64,000 bases of DNA from Burkholderia ubonensis (GTDB lineage: Bacteria; Pseudomonadota; Gammaproteobacteria; Burkholderiales; Burkholderiaceae), in the NCBI RefSeq assembly GCF_001718695.1, contig NZ_CP013421.1, forward strand, positions 1,054,001-1,118,000, given 5' to 3'. Under the pieces are notes generated by a model. The model was not told the DNA's origin, did not search any database, and saw only the letters and a program-made list of their open reading frames with translations. Of this stretch, positions 19,316-27,946 are shown in pieces (the first letter of the stretch is position 1; each line of letters begins with the position of its first letter). The position numbers and the translations under genes are program-made.

Positions 19316-20200
19316 TCAGACGACCAGCTGCTCTGACATCCGCGCGAGCAGATACCGTTCGAAATCCGCCGCGACCTCCGGATGCCGCAACGCAAATTCG
19401 ACCGTCGCCTTCAGGTAGCCGAGCTTGCTGCCGCAGTCGAAGCGCGTGCCGTCGTAGCGGTACGCGAGCACCTGTTCATCGGTGAGCAGCGACTGGATCG
19501 CGTCGGTCAGCTGCAGTTCACCGCCCGCGCCCGGCTTGAGCCCGCGCAGATGCTTGAAGATCTTCGGCTTCAGCACATAACGGCCCACGACGCCGAAATT
19601 CGACGGCGCCTGCGCCGGTTCGGGCTTCTCGACGATCCCCGACAGCTTGAAGAGATCGTCTTCCCAGCGCTTGCCGTCGATCACGCCATAGGACTTCGAA
19701 TCCGCCGGCGCGATCTCCTCGACGCCGATGACCGACGCATGATAGTGGTCGAATACGTCGATCATCTGGCGCAGAACCGGCGTCGGGCCGTCGAGCAGGT
19801 CGTCGGCGAGAATCACGGCGAACGGGTTGTCGCCGACGAGCTTCTCCGCGCACAGGACGGCGTGACCGAGCCCGAGCGCTTCGGCCTGGCGAACGTAGAA
19901 GCAGTCGACATGGCTCGGCTTGATGCTGCGCACGAGCGACAGCAGCTTCTCCTTGCCGCGTGCCTCGAGTTCGGCCTCGATCTCGTACGACTTGTCGAAG
20001 TGATCTTCGATCGCGCGCTTGCTGCGCCCGGTCACGAAGATCATCTCGGTGATGCCCGCTTCGATCGCCTCTTCGACGGCATACTGGATCAACGGCTTGT
20101 CCACGACCGGCAACATTTCCTTGGGGCTCGCCTTGGTGGCGGGCAGGAACCGCGTGCCCAGGCCGGCGACCGGAAAGACGGCTTTCGTCACTTTCAACAT
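19316..20200 (-). CDS. galU: UTP-glucose-1-phosphate uridylyltransferase
   Basis: The enzyme makes UDP-glucose from UTP and glucose-1-phosphate and feeds both cellulose synthase (UDP-glucose) and Ugd. The N-terminal nucleotidyltransferase signature [19 protein letters not shown] is complete. [15 protein letters not shown] and ILADDLLDG follow. The 294 residues match the family exactly, which supports ATG 20200 over the longer open frame. It is divergent from the cellulose operon and heads the minus-strand polysaccharide genes. Confidence 0.96.
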   Translation of the reverse strand: MLKVTKAVFPVAGLGTRFLPATKASPKEMLPVVDKPLIQYAVEEAIEAGITEMIFVTGRSKRAIEDHFDKSYEIEAELEARGKEKLLSLVRSIKPSHVDCFYVRQAEALGLGHAVLCAEKLVGDNPFAVILADDLLDGPTPVLRQMIDVFDHYHASVIGVEEIAPADSKSYGVIDGKRWEDDLFKLSGIVEKPEPAQAPSNFGVVGRYVLKPKIFKHLRGLKPGAGGELQLTDAIQSLLTDEQVLAYRYDGTRFDCGSKLGYLKATVEFALRHPEVAADFERYLLARMSEQLVV

Positions 20201-20548
20201 AGCGATATTTCCATGATTTCGGAGTGAAGAGCGGACCACGCCGGTTTCCGATGCGGCGTCCGGGCGCCCAGACAATCGACGTTGCACACCGCGCAATCGC
20301 ATTGCGTCGAGCGTGTGCAGTTGCACAAATCCTAGGGGCGTTCCGGATTGAAACGACGACTGAATCCTGGGCGAATCGGACAGGCCGATCACGACATCAC
20401 GAATTGCACAACGAACTATTTTGAAATGGTATTCATTCGACGGCAGCCGCGTCGAAGCGCGGCTTGCATCCGCACACCGGAACGGCATCTGCCGACGCGT
20501 CGGAATGCCGATCCATCGACATCACGGGCGTGTTATCGGGAGGGCGCG
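20201..20548. other. Divergent promoter region between galU and the FlhD-like/bcs genes
   Basis: This 348-base stretch has no credible gene. It must carry the galU promoter on the minus strand and the promoter of the first FlhD-like gene on the plus strand. The segment 20400-20435 is locally AT-rich (TTGCAC and TATTCA-like elements are present but spaced about 20 bases apart), so no promoter is called with confidence. Confidence 0.45.
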
Positions 20549-20773
20549 ATGATGGAACAAGGCGACATTTGCCGCGCATTGGAAGCGCTGGACCCGGCCT
20601 ACCTGGAACTGATGCAGCAGATGCTGAAGATCGATTGCGACGTGGCTGCGCGCGAGCTCGGCATCTCGAACGAGATTGCGTCGTTGATCATTGCGCTGAA
20701 GCCGGCGGAGCTCGAGGCGCTCGTCGAGCGCCTGACGCAGGCCAGGCCGGACGCACCGGTTCCGTCCCCGTAG
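20549..20773 (+). CDS. Truncated FlhD-like small protein, copy 1
   Basis: This 74-residue protein starts at ATG 20549 (or 20552) after a GGGAGG site. It aligns with the core of the flagellar master regulator FlhD: AYLELMQQMLKIDCDVAARE corresponds to the SYLxLAQRLxxxDxxxA helix, then LGISNEIASLIIALKPAELEAL. FlhD itself is about 105-120 residues, so the C-terminal third is missing, and no flhC gene lies nearby. A second copy follows at 20981. The place upstream of bcsD suggests a role in controlling or assembling cellulose synthase, but that is inference; the FlhD relation is by pattern only. Confidence 0.72.
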   Translation: MMEQGDICRALEALDPAYLELMQQMLKIDCDVAARELGISNEIASLIIALKPAELEALVERLTQARPDAPVPSP

Positions 20774-20801
20774 GTCCCATTCCGCGCCGGCGGTAATTGC
20801 G

Positions 20802-20818
20802 GCGATTGCGGCAATCGC
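20802..20818 (+). terminator. Hairpin after the first FlhD-like gene
   Basis: A perfect 7-bp stem (GCGATTG and CAATCGC) with a CGG loop lies 28 bases after the stop codon. No T-run follows, so it may be an attenuator or processing hairpin instead of a strong intrinsic terminator. Confidence 0.4.
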
Positions 20819-20876
20819 GCCAGTCGCAGAACATCGCGATTTGGCGGATTACATCTATGCTTTGTCCGTTCAGCGG

Positions 20877-20893
20877 TGTATGCGTCACATACA
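20877..20893. promoter_or_regulatory. Operator-like inverted repeat upstream of the second FlhD-like gene
   Basis: TGTATG and CATACA form perfect 6-bp arms around a 5-base centre (CGTCA). The site lies 87 bases ahead of the second FlhD-like gene and on the way into the bcs operon. A stretch around it (20859-20905) recurs with about 35 of 48 bases matching at 32464-32511, ahead of manB. In B. cenocepacia a CRP/FNR-family c-di-GMP effector (Bcam1349/BerA) is known to bind the cellulose promoter; that this is its site is only a guess. Confidence 0.5.
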
Positions 20894-20980
20894 GTATCCG
20901 GTCGAGAACGCCGGGCGTCGGGAATATGCGCCCCGTGGCTTGCCGAATCCGACGGCCGGCCGACAATAACAGGAACGATC

Positions 20981-21214
20981 ATGGCCGAACAGGACGACGT
21001 CTTCGACGCAATCGCTGAATTCAACCGTTCATACCTGACGCTCGCGCAGCGCCTGCTGCATGCGGATCGCGAAGTAGCGAAACAGCAGCTGGGCATGTCC
21101 GACGAAGTCGCATCGATCGTCGCCGGATTGACGCCGGAGCAGATCGAGGTGCTCGCCGATCGGCGCGAGCTGTTCTGCGAATTCCGCGATGAATCGTCGC
21201 CGGGCCTGGCCTGA
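20981..21214 (+). CDS. Truncated FlhD-like small protein, copy 2
   Basis: This 77-residue protein starts at ATG 20981 behind AGGAA. It is the better FlhD match of the pair: RSYLTLAQRLLHADREVA, then LGMSDEVASIVAGLTPEQI and LADRRELFCEFR, parallel to FlhD's SYLLLAQRL, LGI..E.A..LAALT..Q and LxCxFR blocks. It ends where FlhD's C-terminal helices would begin. It is about 40% identical in the core to copy 1, so the pair looks like an old tandem duplication. DNA binding with FlhC is unlikely, since FlhC is absent. Its role beside cellulose genes is unknown. Confidence 0.78.
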   Translation: MAEQDDVFDAIAEFNRSYLTLAQRLLHADREVAKQQLGMSDEVASIVAGLTPEQIEVLADRRELFCEFRDESSPGLA

Positions 21215-21421
21215 CACGACACCCGCGTAGTCGCTCGATGCAGCGCGGCGCGCCCAGCGCCGCGTGAAGTGTGTTTGCCGCCCGGCGACGGGCGAGCATA
21301 CGAAACGGCCGCACTGACGCAGCCGGCCCGTTGTCCGTTACGTCTGCCAGTTTGTCGCCTCCGGGCTAGATGTTGGCGCCCATCCGCGAAGCGGGATTCG
21401 CTACGATTTCCAAAACGCCGT

Positions 21422-21437
21422 TGGCACGATGCCCGCA
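21422..21437 (+). promoter_or_regulatory. Possible sigma-54 promoter upstream of bcsD
   Basis: TGGCACG is followed after four bases by CCGCA. The GG at -24 and GC at -12 have the correct 10-base spacing, and the -24 element is perfect; the -12 element (CCGCA, not TTGCA) is weak. A start of transcription would fall about 45-50 bases before bcsD. RpoN is known to influence exopolysaccharide genes in B. cenocepacia, but this site is untested. Confidence 0.4.
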
Positions 21438-21493
21438 CACGACATGCACGATGCGGGCACACCGATCATCCAATTTCACCGGGGCCGTCTCGC

Positions 21494-21949
21494 ATGCAGG
21501 AAATCTTGGAGCACCTTCTCGAGCGCCAGGTGTCGCCGCAATGGCGCGGGTTCCTGGAGGCGCTTGCCGGCGAATTCAGCGATCAGCTCGATCAGGACGA
21601 ACTCCGCCAACTGATGGCGCGCGTCGGCATGCGCTTCGCGGCCGCGCATCCGCTCGGCCCGTGCGAGTCGACCGACGATCTCACGAACGCCTTGAATGCG
21701 CGCTGGCGCGAAATGGAGTGGGGCTACGCCGAGCTGTCCGACGAGCAGGCATTTCTGCGCATCGTTCATTACGCGGCGCCGTTGCGCGCGCTCGGCGCCG
21801 GCCATCTCGGCTGGTCGGCGGCGTTCCTGCAGGGCGCGTATCAGGGCTGGTTCGACAGCGTCGGCGCGGCCGGCCTGCGTGTGACGCAGGACGTCGTGCC
21901 GCAGGACGACGCACGGATCGAGTTGCGCATCGCTCGCGCGCCGCACTGA
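21494..21949 (+). CDS. bcsD: Cellulose synthase accessory subunit BcsD
   Basis: This 151-residue protein matches BcsD, the octameric periplasmic ring protein that helps order glucan chains in type I cellulose systems. The family region is the C-terminal half: ALNARWREMEWGYAELSDEQ, then FLRIVHYAAPLRALGAGHLGWSAAFLQGAY, split by a short turn. The start at 21494 gives MQEILEHLLERQVSPQWRGF, with no signal peptide, as in other BcsD proteins. It is the first recognised bcs gene and lies 27 bases before bcsP. BcsD presence marks this as a type I operon. Confidence 0.88.
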   Translation: MQEILEHLLERQVSPQWRGFLEALAGEFSDQLDQDELRQLMARVGMRFAAAHPLGPCESTDDLTNALNARWREMEWGYAELSDEQAFLRIVHYAAPLRALGAGHLGWSAAFLQGAYQGWFDSVGAAGLRVTQDVVPQDDARIELRIARAPH

Positions 21950-21976
21950 ACGGTTCGCGCGACCGGACTCTCCGTC

Positions 21977-22414
21977 ATGACAACAGGGCAGCTTATGTCG
22001 AGCTCACGGGATATCGAATCGTTGTTCAAGCGTTTCGGCGGCGATGCCGGACGCTATCACGAGGTGCGCGCGGAAGCGGATGCCGATGCCGCGCGCGCGC
22101 GCTGGCCGCTGCTCGCTGGTGTCGAATTGCAAGCGGACGACGCGCCTCGCACGCCCGCGCCGATCGCTGCCGAGCACACGCAGCCCGAGGTCGACGCCGT
22201 GACGGCCGACACGCGCGTAGCGTCCGCAACCGACGCCGCCGCACGCGATCGCAGCGCCGGCGCGCTGAAGAAACTGGTCGGCAAGTCGCCGGCCGCGGAC
22301 CGCACGCGCGCACCCGGCTCGTCCGAGCCGCTGCAGACGCTGTTCGAGCGGCTGCGCGGTTACGCGCCGGCCGACGCGCCGAAGCCGCCGCCGGTATGGA
22401 CGGGCCGTTCATGA
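21977..22414 (+). CDS. bcsP: Cellulose biosynthesis protein BcsP (BcsR-like N-terminus)
   Basis: This 145-residue protein has a conserved N-terminal segment, RDIESLFKRFGGDAGRYHEV followed by RWPLL, typical of the small BcsR/BcsP family. A long Ala/Pro-rich low-complexity part and a short conserved C-terminal LFERLRGYAP follow. It probably acts in the cytoplasm with BcsQ to place the synthase. ATG 21977 or ATG 21995 could start it. Its stop overlaps the bcsQ start (ATGA at 22411), which indicates coupled translation. Confidence 0.78.
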   Translation: MTTGQLMSSSRDIESLFKRFGGDAGRYHEVRAEADADAARARWPLLAGVELQADDAPRTPAPIAAEHTQPEVDAVTADTRVASATDAAARDRSAGALKKLVGKSPAADRTRAPGSSEPLQTLFERLRGYAPADAPKPPPVWTGRS

Positions 22415-23190
22415 AGATCGTCGTGATCGCGTCGGCAAAGGGCGGCGTCGGCAAGACGACGCTGGCGGCGAACCTCGCGGCCGTGCTCGCGGCGTCGCGC
22501 CGGCATCGCGTGTGCGTGGTGGATCTGGATCCGCAGAATGCGCTGAAGCTGCATTTCGGCGTACCGATCGAGATGAGCGACGGGCTGGCCGGCGCGGCGC
22601 TGAGCGAGCGGCAGTGGCCGCTCGCGGTGGTCGACGGCATCGCGGTGATGCCGTTCGGCGTGGTCGGCGAAACGGATCAGCGCCGCTTCGAGCGCATGCT
22701 CGATCGCGATCCGGCGTGGCTCGCACGCGGGCTCGCCGCGCTCGCGCTCGGCGACGACGACATCGTGATCGTCGATACGCCGCCCGGCTCGTCGGTCTAC
22801 ATGCGCGCCGCACTGACGGCTGCGCATTTCGTGCTGACCGTGTTGCTCGCCGACGCGGCGTCGTATGCGTCGATCCCGCAGATGCGGCGCATGCTCGACG
22901 CCTATTCGGCGACGCGCACCGACTTCATCGGCGACGGCTACGTGGTCAATCAGGTCGATCAGTCGCGCGAGCTGGGCCGCGACGTGCTGCGCGCGTTGCG
23001 CGACAGCGTCGGCGCGGCGCGCTTCGCCGGCGTGATTCACGCGGACCAGGGCGTCGCTGAATCGCTCGCGTGCCGCACGACCGTGAATCGCTACGACCCA
23101 CGTTCGCAGGCCGCGGCCGATCTGAGCGCGTGCGCCGAGTGGCTCGAGCGCGCGCTCGGGCGGCGCGCGAATGCACGGAGCGTGGCATGA
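22411..23190 (+). CDS. bcsQ: Cellulose biosynthesis ParA/MinD-like ATPase BcsQ
   Basis: This 259-residue P-loop ATPase of the ParA/MinD family is linked to polar placement or assembly of the cellulose synthase. The deviant Walker A is KGGVGKTT at residues 10-17, then VVDLDPQNALKLHFG and the switch region IVIVDTPPGSSVYMRAAL. The start ATG 22411 overlaps the bcsP stop, and its own stop overlaps the bcsA ATG at 23187, so bcsP, bcsQ and bcsA are one coupled unit. Confidence 0.92.
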   Translation: MKIVVIASAKGGVGKTTLAANLAAVLAASRRHRVCVVDLDPQNALKLHFGVPIEMSDGLAGAALSERQWPLAVVDGIAVMPFGVVGETDQRRFERMLDRDPAWLARGLAALALGDDDIVIVDTPPGSSVYMRAALTAAHFVLTVLLADAASYASIPQMRRMLDAYSATRTDFIGDGYVVNQVDQSRELGRDVLRALRDSVGAARFAGVIHADQGVAESLACRTTVNRYDPRSQAAADLSACAEWLERALGRRANARSVA

Positions 23191-25394
23191 GCGCGGCTGT
23201 CGAGGCCGCTCGCGGGTCGGCGCTCGACCGGCTGCTCGACCGGTTGCCGGGCAGCGGCTGGCTCGTCACGGCGCCGCTCGCCGCATGCGCGGCGCTGGCG
23301 CTGTATTTCGTCTGTACGGTGCCGCTCGACGACGCCGGCCAGCTCGCGTTCGCGACCTGCTGCCTGGCCGGTGCGCTCGCGATCCGGCGCGTGAACGGCC
23401 GCTACGCGACGCTCGTGATGATCGCGCTGTCGGTCGTGGCCACCGGCCGGTACATGTTCTGGCGACTCACCGAAACGCTGGTGTGGTCGCACCCGCTCGA
23501 CGCCGCCTGGGGCGCGCTGCTCGTCGCGGCCGAAGTGTATGCGGCCGCGGTGCTGCTGCTCGGCTACTTCCAGACGGCATGGCCGCTGGGGCGCAAGCCG
23601 TTGCCGCTGCCCGCGTCGCGTGCGGACTGGCCGAGCGTCGACGTGTTCATCCCGACGTACAACGAGCCGCTCAGCGTCGTCAAACCGACGGTCTACGCGG
23701 CGCTCGCGATCGACTATCCGGCCGACAAGCTGTCGATCCATGTGCTCGACGACGGGCGCCGGCCGGAGTTCAGGGACTTCTGCGAAGCCGTCGGCGTGCA
23801 CTGGACGATCCGCGATCACAACCGTTACGCGAAGGCCGGCAACCTGAACGAAGCGCTGAAGTCGACTCACGGCGAGTACGTCGCGATCTTCGATTGCGAT
23901 CATGTGCCGACGCGCTCGTTCCTGCAGCTGTGCCTCGGCTGGTTCATCCGCGACCCGAAGCTGTCGATGCTGCAGACGCCCCACCATTTCTTCTCGGCCG
24001 ATCCGTTCGAGCGCAACCTCGGGATCTTCCGCAAGGTGCCGAACGAAGGCGAGTTGTTCTACGGGCTGGTGCAGGACGGCAACGACCTCTGGAACGCTAC
24101 GTTCTTCTGCGGATCGTGCGCGCTGCTGCGGCGCTCGATGGTCGAGGAGATCGGCGGCATCGCGACCGAGACGGTCACCGAGGACGCCCATACGGCGCTG
24201 AAGCTGCATCGCCACGGCTATACGACCGCCTATCTCGCGATCCCGCAGGCGGCCGGTCTCGCGACCGAAAGCCTGACGGGCCACATCGGCCAGCGCATCC
24301 GCTGGGCGCGCGGCATGACGCAGATCTTCCGCATCGACAATCCGCTGTTCGGCCGCGGCCTCACGCTGGGGCAGCGGCTGTGCTACCTCAACGCGATGAT
24401 GCATTTCTTCTACGGCATCCCGCGGCTGGTGTTCCTCACCGCGCCGCTGTCGTTCCTGTTCTTCGGCGCGCACGTGATCCACGCATCGGCGACGATGCTC
24501 GCGCTCTACGCGCTGCCGCACGTCGTGCACGCGACGCTGACGAACTCGCGGATGCAGAGCCGGTTCCGGCATTCGTTCTGGGCGGAAGTCTACGAGGCCG
24601 TGCTCGCGTCGTACATCGCGTTGCCGACGCTGCTCGCGCTGGTCAATCCGCGGCTGGGCACGTTCAACGTCACGGCCAAGGGCGGCCGGATCGACCGCGG
24701 CTATTTCGACTGGGCGATCTCGAAGCCGTACCTGAGCCTGGTGATCCTGAACGCGTTCGGCCTCGCGATGGGCGCGCTGCATATCGCGCTGAATCGCGGC
24801 GTGGGCAGCGAGGTGCAGACGACGGCGTTCAACCTCGCGTGGACGACCTACAACCTGCTGATCCTCGGCCTCGCGGTCGCCGCGGCGAACGAGCGCCGGC
24901 AGGTGCGCGAGTCGCATCGCGTCGCCGCGCGCATTCCGGTGATGCTGCGGTTCGGCAACGGCCGCACGCTGGCGTGCGAAACGCTCGACTACTCGGAAGG
25001 CGGCATCGGCGTCGCGGTGCCGGAGGACGCCCGAGTGCCCGACGGCGAACAGGTGACCGTGTCGCTGTTTCGCGGCGTCGACGAGTACGCGTTTCCGGGG
25101 ACGATCGAGTACGCGGGACCGGGGCGGCTCGGCATCCGCTTCGAGACCCTGTCGCAGCAGCAGGAATTCGATCTGGTCAGCTCGACGTTCGCGCGCGCGG
25201 ACGCATGGATCGACTGGACGGCCGGCCGCCGGCCGGACTCGCCGCCGCATGCGTTCCTGCATCTCGCGACGGTCGGCATACGCGGCTTGCTGCGCGTGAT
25301 CGCGCGCCTGTACGGCGACCTGCGCGGCGACCGCGGTCACCACGGCGGCCGCAGCGGCAAAGGCGACGCCGCCGACACCATCACGAAGAAATAA
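23187..25394 (+). CDS. bcsA: Cellulose synthase catalytic subunit BcsA (GT2 plus PilZ)
   Basis: This 735-residue inner-membrane processive GT2 polymerises UDP-glucose to beta-1,4-glucan and moves the chain across the membrane. All key motifs are present: DDG at about residue 188, DCD at 236-238, TED at 331-333 and the product-binding QRIRW at 369-373. A C-terminal PilZ domain has the c-di-GMP motifs RxxxR (R574/R578) and DYSEGG (from D601), so activity should be c-di-GMP dependent. Membrane segments flank the GT domain. The start overlaps the bcsQ stop; bcsB follows after 16 bases. Confidence 0.97.
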   Translation: MSAAVEAARGSALDRLLDRLPGSGWLVTAPLAACAALALYFVCTVPLDDAGQLAFATCCLAGALAIRRVNGRYATLVMIALSVVATGRYMFWRLTETLVWSHPLDAAWGALLVAAEVYAAAVLLLGYFQTAWPLGRKPLPLPASRADWPSVDVFIPTYNEPLSVVKPTVYAALAIDYPADKLSIHVLDDGRRPEFRDFCEAVGVHWTIRDHNRYAKAGNLNEALKSTHGEYVAIFDCDHVPTRSFLQLCLGWFIRDPKLSMLQTPHHFFSADPFERNLGIFRKVPNEGELFYGLVQDGNDLWNATFFCGSCALLRRSMVEEIGGIATETVTEDAHTALKLHRHGYTTAYLAIPQAAGLATESLTGHIGQRIRWARGMTQIFRIDNPLFGRGLTLGQRLCYLNAMMHFFYGIPRLVFLTAPLSFLFFGAHVIHASATMLALYALPHVVHATLTNSRMQSRFRHSFWAEVYEAVLASYIALPTLLALVNPRLGTFNVTAKGGRIDRGYFDWAISKPYLSLVILNAFGLAMGALHIALNRGVGSEVQTTAFNLAWTTYNLLILGLAVAAANERRQVRESHRVAARIPVMLRFGNGRTLACETLDYSEGGIGVAVPEDARVPDGEQVTVSLFRGVDEYAFPGTIEYAGPGRLGIRFETLSQQQEFDLVSSTFARADAWIDWTAGRRPDSPPHAFLHLATVGIRGLLRVIARLYGDLRGDRGHHGGRSGKGDAADTITKK

Positions 25395-25410
25395 CACGAG
25401 GGCAGACAGC

Positions 25411-27945
25411 ATGACGGGGATGTCGCGATGGCGCGGCGGCACGCGCGACGACGCGGGTGAAAACGCGCGCGTTTCGATTGGGGCGGCCGCGGCATGCCGC
25501 GCGCGGGCCGGCAGCTGGCACACGCACTTGCCGCGCAAGCTGCGGACGTGCGCGTTCGCGTTCGGCGCGCTCGCGAGCGGCGTCGCGTCGGGCCTCTGGG
25601 CATCCGCTGCGCTGGCCCAGCAGCCCGGCGCGGTGCGCGCGTTCGATCGTGCCGCGTCGCCCGGCGAGCCGCCGGAGCGGCTGGCCGATCGTTTGCCGTC
25701 ACTGTCGATGGCCGTGCCGGCCGGCCCCGCCGTCGCGCCGCCGCCGCTGCTCGCCGAGCCGGTGCCGAAGGACGAAGCCGAGCGTCGCCGCGCCGGCCGG
25801 CTGCCGACCACGGCGGAGCCCGGCACGCTGGTGCCGGGCGGCCGGCGTCAGGCGCTGACGTTCGCCGATCTCGGCGCGCGCGATCCGTTGCAGTTGCACG
25901 GCACGGACGGCCAGAACGGCGTCGCGTTTTCGGTGCGGCGCGACGAGGTCGTCACGGCAGCGGCGCTGCACCTCGTCTACAGCTACTCGCCCGCATTGCT
26001 GCCGGATCTGTCGCAGCTGAAGGTGCTGGTCAACGGCGAAGTGGCGGCGACGCTGCCGCTGCCGACCGCGCAGGCGGGGATGACGGTCGCACGCGACGTG
26101 CCGATCGATCCGCGCTTCGTCACCGAGTACAACCATCTGAACGTACAGCTGATCGGCCATTACACGAACGGCTGCGAGAATCCGGCCAGTTCGTCGCTGT
26201 GGGCGACGGTGAGCAACGCGAGCCGCCTGGAATTGACCTATGCGACGCTGCCCGAGCCGCCCGAGCTCGGCGTGCTGCCCGCGCCGTTCTTCGATCAGCG
26301 CGACGTGCGGCGGCTCGAGCTGCCGTTCGCGTTCGCCGCGCGGCCGTCGCGCGAGATGCTGGAGGCGGCCGGCATCGTCGCATCGTGGTTCGGCGCGCTC
26401 GCGTCGTATCGCGGCGCGCGCTTCCCGGTGCGTGTCGGCGCCATGCCGGAAGCGGGCAACGTCGTGGTGTTCGCGACCACCGACGATCGGGTGGACGGCG
26501 TCCCGCTGCCGGCCATCGACGGGCCTACGCTGGCGGTCGCCGACCGCCCCGCGCCCGCACACGGCCAGCTGTTGCTGGTGCTCGGACGCACGCCGGCCGA
26601 ACTGAAGGCGGCCGCGCTGGCGCTCGCATTCGGCCGCGGCCCGCTCGCGGGCACGCGCGCCACGGTCACCGGTGTGCAGCCGCCCGCGCCGCGCGTGCCG
26701 TATGACGCGCCGAACTGGCTGTCGTCGGTTCGCCCGGTCCGCTTCGGCGAACTGGCGGCGGAACGCGCGCTGTCGGTGTCCGGCTACCAGGCCGGCCCGG
26801 TGCGGCTCGATCTGCGCATGGCGCCCGATCTGTTTACGTGGAACACGCGCGGCGCGCCGATCGATCTGCGGTATCGCTATACGCCGACGCTGCGCGCCGA
26901 TCGCTCGTCGCTCAACCTGAGCGTCGACGATACGTTCGTGAAGGCGCTGCCGATTCCGGCGCGCGACTGGGCCAATTGGAGCCTGAGCCGCTACCTGCCG
27001 TTCGTCGCCGACGGCACCGCGCGCGCGACGCTGCACGTGCCGCCGCCGCTGGTGACGCCGCATGCGCAACTGGCGCTGAACTTCTTCTACGAGATGCCGG
27101 ATCAGGGCAAATGCACCGGGCGGCTGCTGCAGAACGTCGCGGGCGCGATCGACCCGGGCTCGACGATCGACGTGTCGTCGTTTCCGCACTACATCGCGCT
27201 GCCCGATCTGGCCGCGTTCGCGAACAGCGGCTTTCCGTTCACGCGCATGGCCGATCTGTCGGACACGGCCGTCGTGCTGCCGAACGAGCCGTCGCCGGAC
27301 GTCTACGGCCTGTACCTGCTCGCGATGGGGCGGATGGGCGCGTCGACCGGCTATCCGGTCAGCGGCGTGGCGGTGACCGACGCGGCCGGCGTGGACGCGT
27401 TCGCGTCGCGCGATCTGCTGATACTCGGCGCGCCGGACTCGCAGCCGCTGCTGAGCCGCTGGGCCGCGCGCATCCCGTTCGACGACGAGCGCAACGGCGG
27501 CGTGTTCGGCGGCCTGTTCGGCCGCGCGGTCGCGGCCGATTCGCCGGGCGCCGAGCGCGTGCAGGCCGGCCTGTCGATCGTGGCGGACGGCGCGAGCGCG
27601 GTGATCGCCGGCTTCGAATCGCCGTTGCGCAAGACCCGCAGCGCGGTCGCGCTGATCGGCGCGACCGGCCATGCGGACGCGGTGCTCGGGCCGGCGCTGC
27701 TCGACGAGGATCTGCTCGCGTCGATCCGCGGCGCGACGGTGGTGATTCGCGATCGCACGGTGACGGTCGCGTCGACCGACACCGCGTATCACCTCGGCGT
27801 GCTGCCGCCGCTCACCTACGTGCGCTGGGTCATGTCGGGGCGGCCGGTGCTGCTCGCGCTGGTCGGCGTGCTGGGCGCCTTCATCGCGGCGGCGCTGTTC
27901 TATCGTTTGCTGCGTGCGCGTGCGGCGCGCCGGCTGAAGGAGTGA
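25411..27945 (+). CDS. bcsB: Cellulose synthase regulatory/periplasmic subunit BcsB
   Basis: This 844-residue periplasmic partner of BcsA guides the glucan chain and anchors in the inner membrane. A long basic leader precedes a hydrophobic stretch ending in ASAALAQQPG, a likely signal cleavage site near residue 70. The alternating carbohydrate-binding and flavodoxin-like domains follow, with family segments such as NHLNVQLIGHYTNGCENP and NFFYEMPDQGKCTG. A single C-terminal helix (VLLALVGVLGAFIAAALFY) is the membrane anchor. The N-terminal extension is longer than usual, so a later start is possible. The bcsC ATG begins one base after its stop. Confidence 0.94.
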   Translation: MTGMSRWRGGTRDDAGENARVSIGAAAACRARAGSWHTHLPRKLRTCAFAFGALASGVASGLWASAALAQQPGAVRAFDRAASPGEPPERLADRLPSLSMAVPAGPAVAPPPLLAEPVPKDEAERRRAGRLPTTAEPGTLVPGGRRQALTFADLGARDPLQLHGTDGQNGVAFSVRRDEVVTAAALHLVYSYSPALLPDLSQLKVLVNGEVAATLPLPTAQAGMTVARDVPIDPRFVTEYNHLNVQLIGHYTNGCENPASSSLWATVSNASRLELTYATLPEPPELGVLPAPFFDQRDVRRLELPFAFAARPSREMLEAAGIVASWFGALASYRGARFPVRVGAMPEAGNVVVFATTDDRVDGVPLPAIDGPTLAVADRPAPAHGQLLLVLGRTPAELKAAALALAFGRGPLAGTRATVTGVQPPAPRVPYDAPNWLSSVRPVRFGELAAERALSVSGYQAGPVRLDLRMAPDLFTWNTRGAPIDLRYRYTPTLRADRSSLNLSVDDTFVKALPIPARDWANWSLSRYLPFVADGTARATLHVPPPLVTPHAQLALNFFYEMPDQGKCTGRLLQNVAGAIDPGSTIDVSSFPHYIALPDLAAFANSGFPFTRMADLSDTAVVLPNEPSPDVYGLYLLAMGRMGASTGYPVSGVAVTDAAGVDAFASRDLLILGAPDSQPLLSRWAARIPFDDERNGGVFGGLFGRAVAADSPGAERVQAGLSIVADGASAVIAGFESPLRKTRSAVALIGATGHADAVLGPALLDEDLLASIRGATVVIRDRTVTVASTDTAYHLGVLPPLTYVRWVMSGRPVLLALVGVLGAFIAAALFYRLLRARAARRLKE

Positions 27946-27946
27946 C

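Noticed and set aside
23091..25826. 911-codon minus-strand frame opposite bcsA
   Set aside because: It covers the complete bcsA gene antisense and has no family likeness.
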